64,000 nucleotides of DNA, from the NCBI RefSeq assembly GCF_000224145.3, contig NC_020175.2, positions 1,103,948 to 1,167,947 of the forward strand. Direction: 5' to 3'. How positions within the stretch are numbered: the first letter of the stretch is position 1; each line of letters starts with the position of its first letter. A model generated the notes under the pieces. The model was not told the origin of the DNA. It worked only from the letters and a program-made list of their open reading frames with translations, and searched no databases. This stretch comes from Ciona intestinalis (lineage: Eukaryota; Chordata; Ascidiacea; Phlebobranchia; Cionidae). Positions 32,101-47,100 of the stretch are shown in pieces. Made by a program: the position numbers and the translations under genes.

Positions 32101-35100
32101 ATAATATATTGTGTAATTGTAAACACTTTTTATTAATTTGTCTCGCTGTGTTTGTTGGTTTATTTAGTTAAGTGTCTTTTTTTAGGCGATGCTTTAAACT
32201 CAATGAGAAAAAATAATGTAAATGAATTTCTTTTATGTCTTGTTTTGCAAATCTAATTATATTTGTTTTTACGTTGCTTTGGTCAATAGTTAAAGGTTTT
32301 AACACATGCTAGTTTGTTTTTACTTAACTTCAAAATAAAACCAAAGTATTCTTTTTCTCCAGTTCCTTAGGTGGAATGTGCAGTGCAATATCTGATGAGG
32401 AAGGTCCTTTCTCTGAATGTCACGACCATGCTGACCACACTGAGTTCTTGAACACTTGTCTCATTACCGCCTGTTCAAGTCAAGCTGTCCCAGAAGTTGT
32501 GGAAATGGTAAATATATAAACTTGTATAAAAAAACTGTATTGAGTGTAAAAAGTACTGTGGTGAAACATTTAAGTTTGTAAAACTGAAGTTCAAACTGTC
32601 TAATTGTCATACTTTTTGATGTTTCCTTTTAGCTTATGTCTTACACTATTTAAAGCTTAAAAACATAAGTTTAGCTTAAATGTATTTCTAATTTTTTTAC
32701 CAGTCAATGGAAGGATATGCAAATGAATGTGAAACAGTGGGAAAGCCTATCTGTACATGGAGACAAGCTACTGGTTTGCAGATGGTTTGCCCGGAGAATT
32801 CTAAACCGTTTCAATGCGTTTCTGGTTGTCCTAACACATGTAGCAATCCTAAAGCTGAAGAAGAGTAAGTAGTAACTCTACTCGCTTTCGGCTTTCTAAG
32901 TGGTGCAGTCTGGAAGGTTATAAAAAGTTACCTGTTTTCTATTTTTTATTTAAGAGTTAAGTCCTATGGCTGTGTGTGTCCCAGTATCTTGTAGTAGGCT
33001 TCAGTTGGTTCATGACCTCACTGGCTTTTAAATTTGTATTTCAAATTTCACCTTGTCAGTGTGTTTTAAACGCTTTCATTGCCATAGATTTAATTCCAAC
33101 ATACAATATTTGAATCAGGTGTGACAAACCAAAGACAGACAGATGTGTATGTGATGATGGTTACCTGATGGATAACAATGGAAGTTGCATTCGAGAGGAA
33201 GAATGTGGTTGCATTTTACCAAGTGGTGCATACGTAGATGTTGGTAAGATCATCATTTAATAGATTTTGAAAGAATTTTGTGTAACAATCCAATGTTGTG
33301 TGAAATATAAAACAACTGATTCTATATATTTAACTATGAGTTTTTTTGTTTTAATAGTCACATTCGTTTTAGGGGTTAATGGCATCTCTATTTTCTGCAT
33401 GGCTCAAAATGTTCAAAACGTTCGAAGCCAATGGCAAAAATTATTCCCAAAACTTTGCTATAGAGTATGAATCTTACACTCTCAAAGGGATACATTTAGC
33501 ATAACTGCATTATGTACATTCAGATTTCCGCTACATGAGTCCAGACTGTGGAACTGAGTGTGTGTGCCAGCAAGGTGGTGACTACACATGTGCACAAGTG
33601 ACATGTACACCAGGAGAATATTGTGCACAAGTAACTTGGGGAGTCTATGACTGCCTTGATGAAACACAACGTATGTATTTTTTAAAGAAAAATCCCTAGT
33701 TTCTCTGGTTATTTTTATTTATAAACACTCTTTTTATTTATCACATTTTGAGTTAAATTTTTTCTTTTTTAAACTTATCCTACTTGGTTCTTGTATTTAA
33801 CTTTTCTTGTTTTTGTTGTTACAGCTACACCTGTGCCAATAGATCCTCGTCAAGGTAAGAACTTTGATATATACCAAGTGTCTTCAACAAAAATAGTTTA
33901 AAATAACTGGTAATATAACTTGTTTATATGCCCAGTTTTGCTTTTTGACCAAATAAGTAATTTAGTCAAACTTTGTAACTTATTACTTTAAATCATTAGT
34001 AATTTATTCAACTTTTTTGTGTTACAGGTTCTAACAACTCCAGCAAAGGTAAATACAAGTTACAGTTTAATTATTATTCTAATTTCATTACACATATATT
34101 TGTGTCGGTTCAAGAACGCAAGAGGAGCAATTGCATTATAAATTTTAAAGCAGAGTTGCATTCTGCGCACTCTGAACTGCAACCTTAAATACTATTATAG
34201 AAAATATAGTGATTATGTTACATTTAATTCTAGTCTTTACTTATAATTTCCTCAGGCACTACATGTTATGTGGACCTGATATTAAGCTTAGGTTAGCCCA
34301 TTACTCTAGCCATCCTCAGTGGTTATTATGTTTTAATACTGTATTTGTTTCAATACTGTATTTTATATCTAAATTTTTAACAAAATATTTTAAATTTCCT
34401 TGCGTTCATTTAGAAAAATGTCCGCGAAACATGGTTTTGGATTTGATCATTGTTCTCGAATCAAGTGCTTCTATGACATCACAAGAGTTCAATCAATCTC
34501 TATTGTTTATTTATGATATGATTGATCGGTTTGAAATAGGTGTTCGATCTGTTCAGGTATTGAATTGGTTTATTTTAGTATAAACAATTATTCTTGTTTT
34601 GTAAATCAGCTCTTCTGGTATATAATTGCTAACCCACGTTCCAAGAGTTATTTTACTTTTGTCTCCGATTTTGAAATAGTTACCCACTTAACTGGTACCT
34701 TAGTACAATTGGTTAGCGTGCCTGTCGCTAACAAAGGGTTATGGGTTTATGGCTCGTCGCTGCTACTATTGTGGTGTATGTGTCCTTGGACAAGGCACTT
34801 AAAGGCAATTGCTTCCACCCAGTAGTCACTAATGGATTGTCCAAATATTCAGTCATAACATATAAAAAGTAATAAAATAAAAAATGGATACATTCATTCA
34901 ATAATGCATACCTCAAAGACACTTAACTGTTACCTCGCAGACAGCCCCCTTTCTTTGCCCCTTCGTTAAACATTTTACATCGTTCCTTTCCAATATCACC
35001 GAACATTTATTTTTAAACCGAAGTATATGAAAATGAAGACAATTATGTTATCATAATAGATTCTTGTATTTGTATTAAAAAAAACCAGAAATTTTATGTT

Positions 35101-38100
35101 TTATTTAATGTCTTTGAAACCTAAAACGAAACAGAAATGAATATCAATAAAAAATACTGTTGCTTAATCTTTATTATTTTGCGATATTAGAATATCTTTG
35201 ACTTTGCAGGTTGGTGTAATACTTGCTTCCACAAAACCTGTGGAATTATGGAAGCTTGGCACACACAAGCATAAGGATGGATTATTAGAAGATATTGCAA
35301 ACATTCCTCAGCAGTCAGGCGGTGTTGTGAACATGGGGCTGGCTCTAGACTATGTTGCAACGTAAGTTAATGTATTACAGTAGTCATTTTCAACAGGTGT
35401 TCAGCAAGATTGTTGTAATGCATAAAATGTTCTGTGGCTTAAAAATGGTTGAAAACATTCTATTAGAGGTTTCACTTTTCCTCTTTGTTATGCTACTTTA
35501 GAGAAAAATCAAAAAATGGTAATAGATAATCAACATGTTAAATTACTTTTTAAACAGAACATCTGTCACTGCTAAAGCTGGAAGGCGATTGGACGCTGAT
35601 GTTGTTGTCATGGTGATATTGGATGGTGCATCACGTGATGCTGTCATTCAACCAATCAGAAAGCTTCATGAAATTTCCACAGTAATTGCCGTGGGGGTTA
35701 AGGTTTGTTTGCTCTGTTATATAATATGGTAGTTTTGCATTAGTGTTTTTGTTAATTTTATTTGTATGTACTTGGTAATCCATTTTTTGGTGTTATTATT
35801 TATAGGGGGATTGTAGTTAGGAAAAGGTTAGCACAAATCAAATGTCTTGGCTACAGTTATTAACTATGTATTTATTAAAGCCACTGGGTACAATTGTTAT
35901 TCATAAATATGCTAAAAATTAGGCTTTGTGAACCGTTACCCTTTAGATTCAATTTAATTTTTTGTACAGAGAACTAAAACAGATACTTTGAATGAGTTGG
36001 CCTCTGCACCTGATTCAATTAATGTAATACAAGAAGATTCTTTTGAAAAGTTGATTACGAAAGCTAACACAACTGCTGAACATGTATGTTCATATGGAGT
36101 ACAAGAACCCCTCTGTTTAACTGAGAAGGATTGTACTTGTGCATACGATGGTGGAATTACTATGAGTAAAGGTAAGTGGGTGCTGCGTTTCACAAACTTT
36201 CCAGGGCAGTGCTTTCCAACATTTTCAAACAGTGTTTTAGATTTTAAGATTAGTGCTTTACAAGTTTTAAGACCATTTTGTTTGTCTCTTTATTCTTGGT
36301 TTAAAATGTAAAGCTGTAGGAAAATCGCATTTTATATTGTGCTCTAAAAAAAACACTATATTGACTTACGGTGTCTATGTAGATATGTATGATAAAATAT
36401 GCTTTGTTACTGTTAATATTTTATATGCCATAGCTCTTGTGTAGTTAGCTTAAAGATTTAAAAATAATGTCCTAGTTTTGTCATATTGTTTTATACTGAC
36501 TGTCTTTACACAGGAGACACATTCATGCTAAATGGTTGCAAACAAAACTGCATATGTGCTGGTGCCCGAGGAATTATATGCAGAGCTACAAACTGTGATG
36601 AAGGGGAGATATGTGAGAAGAATGACTTGACAGGATTCTATCATTGCTTTCCGCAACAAAACTGTAAGATTTTTTTAATGAATTTCTATGATATTTCAAT
36701 GCAGTATAACTCCAAGCTTTTATTGAGAAACATTTTCCAAAACACACTAAGGCCTCCGATTTTCCAAACTTTGAGTAAAGAATAGTAGGTCAAAAGATGT
36801 TTTGTAATGCTTCATTATTTTTTTTATGTTTTACATTTACAATTTTATTTCTAACAGCACTTAAAGAGTCAAATGACAGTTGTATTATATTTCAGATAAA
36901 TGCAGATCTGATACAGCAATAGATCTTGTGTTTGTGGTTGATTCAAGCACATATGTCCGAAGACAAAACTTTAAGGAAATGCTTCACTTGGTCTCTGACA
37001 TTGTACGTCGATTCCAAATCGGTCCTAACGACGTACAAGTTGCTTTGGTCCGCTACAGTACTTCAGCAGATATTGCATTCTCCCTCTCTGCCCATTCTGA
37101 TGAGACTAATGTTATCAGCTCTATAACTGCAGTTACGAATAATCCTGGCTATAGAAGGATTGGGCAAGCCCTACAGACAGTTAGTAGCCGAATACTCAGC
37201 GCAGAAACTGGTCAAAGACAAGGCGTGCCTGCTGTTGTTGTTGTCATAGCAACGGGTCATTCAGATGACTTGATCAAGACAGCAAGCGCAGAGTTGAAGT
37301 CTAAAGCAACAGTTATAGCTCTTGGTATTCGTTCAGTTGAAGGTGAAATGTTGGATGAGATTTCCAGTGGACAAAACTTCTCAATTTATGAAAATGATTA
37401 TATTCAACTGCATGAAGTTGGGGGGTCTGTTGCTCAGCTTATATGTAAGCTTGGTCTTTATATTGGTAAGTCTGAAATTTATAATAAAATGTTAAATTAT
37501 TTTTCGGGATTGAGTAATACTAGAACTACAAAATTTTAGTTCAAACTGCATAAAAAATTATAATAAATAAAAAAATAGCAGTTTATATGTAATGGGTAAA
37601 AAATATATATATAATTTTAATTTTCTATTGCAGGCACAACCACAGCCCCAAGCACAGTTGCAGGTAAAAGTTATTAACACTTTTTGTGTGAAATCTAAGT
37701 ATATACTGTCTGAACACTTCTGGTCCAACTTTTTATATTCTTAAATCTTAGTGGCACAGCACACTTTAAAAATGGAGTTCCTAATATAAAGATAACCCTT
37801 TAATAACACATTCAAGTAGATTTTTAACCAATCCCTTTTCTACAGGCACTACTCTACCTGCAGTGAATGAATGTGATCTAAACTTAGACAATTGTTCAGC
37901 CAATGCAACTTGTTCTAATACCGAGACAGGTTTTGAATGTTCTTGCACAACTGGTTATGAAGGAGATGGTCTTAACTGTACAGGTCAGTGATACTCAATA
38001 CTTAATCGCATTTGGTTTAACTATTATGTTATCAAATATAAGTTGAAGATACAGGGTTAAATCATATATGTTGCACTTTAGTATTATTTACCTTGCCCTG

Positions 38101-41100
38101 TATAGCAAAGTAAAGGTGTGTTCTAATGCAAAAGTTCGTACAGCTTTTTATATTGAGAAATTTAGCCCCAGGTTTACATAAAAACAATCTTACTGTCCGT
38201 TTGGTAAACTTTGCCCTTAAGTGTCTTATCAAAGTAAACAAACTTGTTTTTTGATTAGTATAAATCAAAAGGAATCAATGTTATACAAAGTGTTTTATTA
38301 ACTGGTATATTTTTCACTTATTTCTATCCAGATGTGAATGAATGTTTGGAAGTAACTTGTGATGACAATGCATTATGTGTGAACACACCTGGTAGCTATG
38401 GCTGTGAGTGCAAGAAAGGATTCCTTGGAAGGGAAGGAACTTGTTTAGGTAATGTTGTCTAGGTCTGCAGATCACTGGTGGGCTTGACAACTATTTTTTA
38501 TTTTTATTAAATGTTTATAAAAAAATGTTTATTATTTTTGTTTTATAAAAAATATAGAAAGTTTTTAAACAAAATTTATAGAAATTCTATAAAAATGTTG
38601 CATTTACTTTTTTGAAAAGTGTTTACATTTTAAATTTGTGTACATTAAATAAGCACTGGTTTAAATTATCTGAAGTATTAGCTTTTTAATCCAGTATTTT
38701 CCTTGGTTGGTGGGACATAAATATACCTAATTAAGAAATTACGGTATTATATAAAGACAATTATGAATTACAAACTGTGAACAGTTATTTCACTCTGCAG
38801 CGTAAATTTATTTTTGTTAATATGTTTATATTTCAGACATAAATGAATGTTCCACAAATGTCTTCTTATGTGACCAGCGGTGCAGAAATACATTTGGAAG
38901 TTATGAGTGTTCATGTTTTTCTGGGTATACTGTACAAAACAACTCCATCTGTGCAGGTAAGCTTATCTACTAATATTGCAAATTTGTGGGTAAGCGGCAG
39001 TTTCTTTGACTGTAAAGTCTTTCTAATAGGCACCAAACATTTTCTGAACCGGTAGTACCTAACAAAGCTTCCTAAACTTTTTCTGCGCGACCCCTTTTAT
39101 TTTCCTAAAATTTTGTGTGAACCTTTCTGGTTAATAGTATAACATATGCAGTACTTCGTGTAAAATTGGTATATTCTTGTTGATCCCCACAATTTGTTAT
39201 CAACAATTTGATGAAAAGGAAAGCCCCGGTATAACATAAAACATGTATGTAATATTCTACAGATATTGATGAATGCGATACCAACATTAAGTTGTGTAAT
39301 GATGATCAGGAATGTGTAAATACTGATGGTGCTTATTACTGTACATGCACTACTGGTTATACTGCAGTTGGTGATGCTTGTCAAGGTATGTATGTTTTAA
39401 CCAATTGCAAACCCAATGCATCATTATAGAAAGTTTACTTTAATTGCATTGTGAGTGTATAATTAAACTTTGCTTTATTAATTTTACTGCATGGTATTGT
39501 AATAAATAAGGTACATACATCGTTTATCAGTTTAAACGATACCAAGAATATTTTATATACATCATTTCAAAATTTATATACATTAGTATATGTGGCTGAT
39601 CCAACCAGTATTAACCTCACATATTATTTACACACATTATAATTAGTTTTATTTTGCTCTTTAAAAGTAAACACATAAAGTATACAACTAATTACTTGTC
39701 AATAGTTATGCCTTCTGTTCTCATTATATCAAACGTATTTAATCACAGATATAAATGAATGTGAGAGTGGGGCACACAACTGCAGTGACTTAGCTGATTG
39801 TAACAACAGCATAGGAAGTTATACTTGTGCTTGCAAAGAAGGCACCAATGGTGACGGATATAATTGTGAATGTAAGTATTGTATACAAGTGGACCTGATC
39901 AATACTAGTTCATTATAAATTACCTTGGGACTTTTTTCCAAACAATTATAAAAATTTTAATACCAAACACTTTACTAAACACATTTTATTTTATATGTCC
40001 CAAGGCAAGGGTCAAAGAATTTAGCTGAGATGTGATCTATTATTCTTACATATAATATGCTTCGAGCCTATCCTGTGTGTACCATTAACTTTTTTTTTGT
40101 CCTCTGTTTTATCAAACATAATGTAATGTTTTACTGTTATTTCCCATCTTTTCCTGATGCTGTATATTTTACCCACGTAGTTACCGAAACCATCATTCGT
40201 TAATCCACTTGTTTGTGGTTTCAGCTTCTGACACAATTGGATCTTGTGATTCAATATCCTCATGGAGTGCATGGATGGATAGAGATGATGTTGATGGGGT
40301 TGGTGATGATGAATCATTGGAATCACTCACAAGAGAAAGACCATGTAAGGAGTTATGTATAAACTGGTGCTGCCAAAACAGTATAAGTCTGCAAATCTAT
40401 ATCTGGCAATTTATTCACATCAATGTTTTATTGTTCTGCTCATCTCCTATTCATCACTGTGAATTTACGTGCACTATAAATAGGTTGTTTATTTTGAATG
40501 TGTTTAACAAGAAAAAGCACTATATAATTGTTTTAAATGTTACCCAATGTTTTACACTGTACTCTATTACTAGGTTTTGATCCTTAAAATGATTTTATAA
40601 TAAAAAATTCTTAAGCACCAGTTTTGAACTTTTAAAAACGTTATCTTAGCATAAATGGTTTATTTGATGTTAACAACCAATGTTTTGCAGATGATTTTTG
40701 TTCAAGTCCATCAGCCATACAAATACGAACAGTAGCTGATGTTGGATATCTAGAGACTGGCGACAAATTGGATGTTGGTTTAAACATTGGTGTTGTGTGT
40801 GAAAACAGCAGACAACCCAGTGGCGTGTGTCAGGACTACAAGATAAGAGTTTGTTGTTCAGGTAAGAATAAAATTCGAAAGGTAGAATGTATAAGTATTT
40901 GGTAAATTTTGTTCTGTTAACTGTGACTGACATGAACAAAACTTGGTTGTAAAGAAGCAAAATTCCTAAAATTGCAATTTAAAAAAGGTTGATTTAATAA
41001 TGCATGACAATCATAACAGTTTAAAATTCACTGGACTCTATAATATACTGGTATTGTATATTATAATACAGTGCAATGTCCCTTTGATATCATAATATGG

Positions 41101-44100
41101 TGCTGGGATAAAAAAGCGAAACCACCAATGTTTTCTGCTTTATTGATCAACTTTATTTACCCTATTTTAGAAATACTTGTTGGCTTTTGTGGTATATTTG
41201 ATTGCTATATAACTTGGTTATTGATCATTTTTTCCATTTCTTGTAGGAATCCTTGGTGAATGTACATCTGGTTCATCATGGAGTCGCTGGATGAGTGAGG
41301 ACACCCCTGTGTATGTTGAAGGTGATGTTCAACTCCTTTCTATACTCAGAAGCAAGTATCCAGGTATGACATTTAATAGAAGTGTTTTGCTATATCTACT
41401 GTAAAAAATATCATTTTAGTTTAAAAGTGACACAATTGATAATGGACAATAAGAATATTACATATTCATTTAGTGGAAAATTTATTAGCAGAACTTAAGA
41501 GAAATACATTAAAAAAACAATACAAAATGATAAGTATTATAAACATTTGTTACTGGTATGTAAGAATATTATTCTCACCATTTATTCAGATGAAGTTTGT
41601 GCATCACCAACTGCTGTAAGAGGAAGATCCAAAGATACTGGTCTTGTTTACTCCATGACCCAGAACTTTCTCTCTATTCACAACTTGCTGGGTTTAATTT
41701 GCAGCGATGTGAAACAAAATATTAGAACTTGTGACAATTACGAGGTTCAATTCTGTTGCCGCGATAGGCCGGTTATTGCATACGACTCCCCAGGTTCGTT
41801 TTTGAGTTAGTATAAAATTTTTTATAAGTAGTTAATTTTTTTGAATGTCATTTACATTTGTAGCTGTGTTCCTTAAGTTTGTACTTATTTTAAATAGGTA
41901 TTTTAAAAAGGGTTCTCCAAAACATTGTTTATAATAGACACATAAGATGTTTTTAACGACTGTTGTGTTGCTGCTAATATTTAGGTTTGATTTTTGATAC
42001 TGGGCTTTTGAGATAAACACAAATTTTTGTTTTTAGATGTAAATGAATGTCAATACCCTGACATATGTGCCCTCAACTCCGAGTGTGTAAACACTGAAGG
42101 AAGTTTCTATTGTGAATGTAACCAGGGTTATGTCAGTGATGGTGAAGCCTGCATTGGTAAATACACAACATTTCTGCACAAATTTATAAAATGAAAAATT
42201 ATTCTAATGTTGTAGCTAAGCAATTATAAAGAATGTAATATTAAAAAAATAGATTTGTCTGAGCAGCTATTCACGTATATTTTAAGAAAATAAGTGATTA
42301 AGAAATTAAGTTATTAGGAAAAAAGTGATAAAACCAAATATGTTCCAAACTTTTGCATAAAAAGAAAACTAAGTTATTTCCACATTCCATGAAAATTACC
42401 CTGTGCGACTAAGAATGGTTTTAGAAAATAATATTTAATATTTTTTTCAGATTTTAATGAATGTCAGAACATATTGTACCTATGTGCTCGCAATGCCACT
42501 TGTGACAACACAAATGGAGGTTTTGAGTGTCAGTGCTTACCTGGCTTTGTGGGGGATGGCTTTACCAAGTGTGAATGTGAGTTGCTTTTAATTTTATTAA
42601 AAGTTAAATATCAACATAAATTGTTGCTATCATATTAAACAGAAAGCATTTGCATTTATAGTCGTTTTCATGAAGAGCAAAAAGTCGTTTGCAAATGTAA
42701 TTCATTATTGCTTGCATTTTGTAAAATGTTCTGTTGCATTGACCTGTCACATATGTTGACCTATCATATTCAGGGCTGTTATAAATACACCACAGTCAGT
42801 TTTAAGTTCTGGTATTGGTTCTTTAAACGTTTTGCATAGAAATAACTATACTATCATATGGACAATGCAGACTAACCATTAAATTATGTTTAAGTTATGT
42901 TGTTTTATTTCAGTGGAAGTCACTACAACCATAGAACCAACTACTGCACCATACGTATGTGATAAAACATGTCATAAGAATGCTTATTGTAAGATAGTTA
43001 ATGGTGTTTCCACTTGCCTGTGCAAAACTGGGTTCAGTGGATATGGAGACATTAACTGTGCAGGTAATTATTTAAAGAAGTTTGTGAGTTAAATAATAAG
43101 GTTTTAAAGACTTTTTAGGTTTCTGTAAAATTATCTTTAGGTAATTTATTTTAAAGCTTAGCTTCTGTGATCTTTTCTGTCTTTTTGTGATTTTCTAAAT
43201 TGTACAGGCTGTACAGTACAGCAGACACTCTGTTACCAATAAACCATTATAACTCTGAATTTAAAGAACTATTTATATTATATGTGTACTTTTCTGGATG
43301 TTATTGAGAAACTTTGGTTTTATAATTTCAGATATAAATGAGTGTATGTATCGTACACACACATGCACTGCTGTACAAACATGTGTGAACTTCCCTGGTG
43401 GATATTCATGTCAATGCATACCTGGATATACAAACGTAAATGGATACTGTGTTGGTAAGTAGCAGCTAGTTGGTTCTTTACCTTTGTTCCAATGTGCTTT
43501 CTTCACATATTGGCCCTTTGCTTGGAACCTCAACCGTATTTTGATTATACACTAAGTTACGCTTATCTTTACCCCTCAAACATTAGAATAGCAGCACTTT
43601 TGGTTTTGGTAAACTTGCTTTTGCAACATTAAACAACCGTGTTCAAAGGCATCACTGCAAATCCTAGTAAATCCACATAACCAAATGTTTATATTACAGA
43701 TATAAACGAATGTGATAGCAACCCTTGTGGAAGTGGGCAGTGTAAGAACACAGCAGGAAGCTACAGATGTTATTGTGAAGTTGGTTACTATAAATATAAT
43801 GGAGACACATGTTCAGGTATGCACTATTTTAAAATTTCAAAATTTTGTATCTGAAAAAAGTAAATGATCATGTTAGGTGAGAAATTTAAAGTTTTATGTT
43901 GCTGAATGCAATTTGAAAGTTTATTTTATATCTAAAGTTTCATATTATTAAGGTAAATCTCTTTTTATGACATATAAACCAAAACTTTTACCCTGTTCAT
44001 TTTGTTACCAGATATATTCTGATAAAGTCTTGGCAGACAAAATGTTAGAATAGGGTTAAGTTTTATATACTCAAAGAGCCCTAACAAAACTTGTACATTT

Positions 44101-47100
44101 AATAAAACGTTTCCAGACATCAATGAGTGTCGTGAGATACGAGGTGTATGTGGGGTGAACAAGACTTGCACAAACAATGTCGGAAGCTACACTTGTAGCT
44201 GTAAGAGTGGATTTATTACGGAGGGGCCAGATCAATGCACAGGTGAGAACAAAAACGAGACTATGCTTGCAAGACATGTCACTTACACACAATGAAGTCT
44301 GCCTCCAAATAATTACCTACATTTTAGTAATTTTGCAAGCATGTTTAAGTTTAAGACATTTCTTTTACAATGGAAATTAGGTAAATGAAATGTCATACTA
44401 AATACTGTTTAGTAACATGCTAAACATTTGTTTACCTATATCATTTTTAGTTTTCTTTCAGTAACTATGCATGTAAATATAATATATTATATTAGGTATG
44501 CAACATGATAAAAAAAATCATTTAAGCACTTACCTAGTTACATTTGAATCATTGCATGCAGATATTGATGAATGCAGTGAAGGCATTGATAATTGCACTG
44601 AGTTCAAGGATTGTGTGAATCAACCTGGTTCGTTTAAATGCGTTTGTATTGATGGATATGAACCTGATGGCCATGGGAAATGTAAAGGTAAATATTATTA
44701 TAAGTTTTGGATTTAATTCTTTCACAACGGCTCACTGATACAATTTACAAGCAACAAAACGACAGTTGTAAATATTAGATCAGGTAAAATACAAACTGAG
44801 AAAAAGTGTCAGCTTTTAAATCCTCACAATATAATTTATCTTTTACTGGGTATAAAGACAATTGCAGAACAGAAAATATGTACTGTATAAACATTTGTTT
44901 GGTCACAAAAATATCAATATAAAGTGCATTAATAAATTAATAAGACTTTGATTTTCATTTGTAACCCCCAGATATTAATGAATGCACCAAAAAAGTTTAT
45001 GATTGCCCGGTTAACTCTAAGTGTATAAACGAGGACGGTGGTTATACTTGTTCATGCTTGAATGGATTTGAACTCAACTCTGAAGATCTTTGTATTAGTG
45101 AGTTATATTGGATTAATATTCTGAATTATTTTTATGTTACCTTAAATTATTTAAACGTTTTATTTTTGTTTTCATAGTAAAACTGATAACATTTCAGGAT
45201 AAAACAAATAGATAAATTAAAAGCTATGCAGTATACAAATACCGCCATATATTTTGGTAAATTCGGATTTTTGAATTCCCCCCTCTAAATTGTAATTACT
45301 TACCAGATATTGATGAATGTATTGGTGTAAACAACTGTTCACACAACGCAAGTTGTACGGATACTGTTGGAAGTTATGTATGCAAGTGTAATGATGGATA
45401 TACTGGATCTGGTATCTTATGCAAAGGTAACATAAGTTTATTGTAATATGTTAAGACTGGCTGATTGATTTTTCATTTAGTTAAAATTTGTAAAAGGTTA
45501 GACACTGCCAATGAAGGTGTAAAACAATTTATGCTGCTAACCAAAAAGTTTTGTAAATATGATGTCTATGACATTTATAGCTGTTGCTGCAGTATTCTGT
45601 TCTATTTTACATGAGTTAGCTCATAAAGTCACCTTGGTACTTGAGATATAAGCTAGAGTTGGTCCATTGCCCTAACACCCACTACAATCCATTAGTTTTT
45701 TGGCAGTTGGTAACTGTGGTTTTATTTTACATATACAGAGCAAAAAACAAAATTTTACTGTATATATATCTTCAATTCAGATATTGATGAATGCGCGTTG
45801 AAGACACACAACTGTCACAACAGTGCTACATGCACGAACATACCTTCTACTTTCACTTGCGAATGTATTGAAGGCTTCACTGGTGATGGATTCATTTGTG
45901 CAGGTCGGTCTTTACACAATATATAGGCCACATGTGAAAAATTCAACAAATAATGTTCTTATTTATATTTTTTAAACTGCTAAAAATGTAATTAAGCACT
46001 TGAAATGTAACATACTCACTTTGGGGTTTTGCTCACCACTGTGAATATTTAGTATTTTTATGTAAATGTTTTGTGCACTGCATTTTTTTACCTTCTTTTA
46101 TATATTGCAGATATAAATGAATGTGAGCAAGATGTTTGTGGTTCAAATGCAGAATGCATTAACCGAGTTGGAACTTACGAATGCAAATGCCTTGATGGGT
46201 TCACTCAGTCTGGCGCTGAATGTATAGGTATACATGTGTTTCTAAAGTTCTGCTTTGTACTTTTTCGATGTACAAGTTTTTAAAGTGCAGCAATGCAGTT
46301 TCCATTATGGTCAAGTGCAGGCCGTGTAACCTGAGGTTATTTTTATACCAAAAGTCCTTCTACATACACATATAGTACACTTAACACTAACAATAAACTA
46401 TTACTTTACATATATTGATGCCCATTTTGGTGCATGATGCTTATTAATGACATCTTGTATTTTCAACATAACATATTACCCTGTCACACTTTAACATTTA
46501 GATATTAATGAATGCAAGCAACAGCCACCAGTTTGTCCCGACAACTCTCTTTGCTCCAACACTGAAGGAAGTTTTACTTGTAATTGTAAAACTGGTTTTA
46601 CTGGAGATGGATTAACATATTGTGTTGGTGAGTAGCTTGACTGGTGAAAATGATTAAAAGCAGATAGTTTCGAATAATTTTTTTTATTTGTTTGCGAATT
46701 AGCTAAAGCTAGGTGTCTTTTATTTGTAAGTAGTTCTTTAAAGGTAGTAACGACATTGCTAAAAATACTTAACTATATGAAAATAGAATGTTCCCATCTA
46801 CATTTTCAACTACAGAAAAAATTCTAAGGGTTATAGCTTTTTTTTTAAATACAACAGCTTTATTTGTCGTTAATAATATAATAATAACAAGATGTAAAGG
46901 GCCAAGTCTGGCCTAAATCCCAGGTCCTCACAGACCTCACCCATACAGAATAGAATAGAATAGATGTAAAGAAACAACAGCAGTTGTTAAAACATGCTTA
47001 CAGTTAAAAACATATTTACATTTATGTGGAAGTAAGTAAGGTGGTCGCTACACTTAGCGGGCAAACAAGCCATTTGTGTTAAATATTTTTGAGTAAACTC

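Noticed and set aside
40209..40580. Independent open frame of 123 codons
   Set aside because: Only 40225-40344 is coding, as a WxxW exon with flanking splice sites. The remainder is intron read-through.
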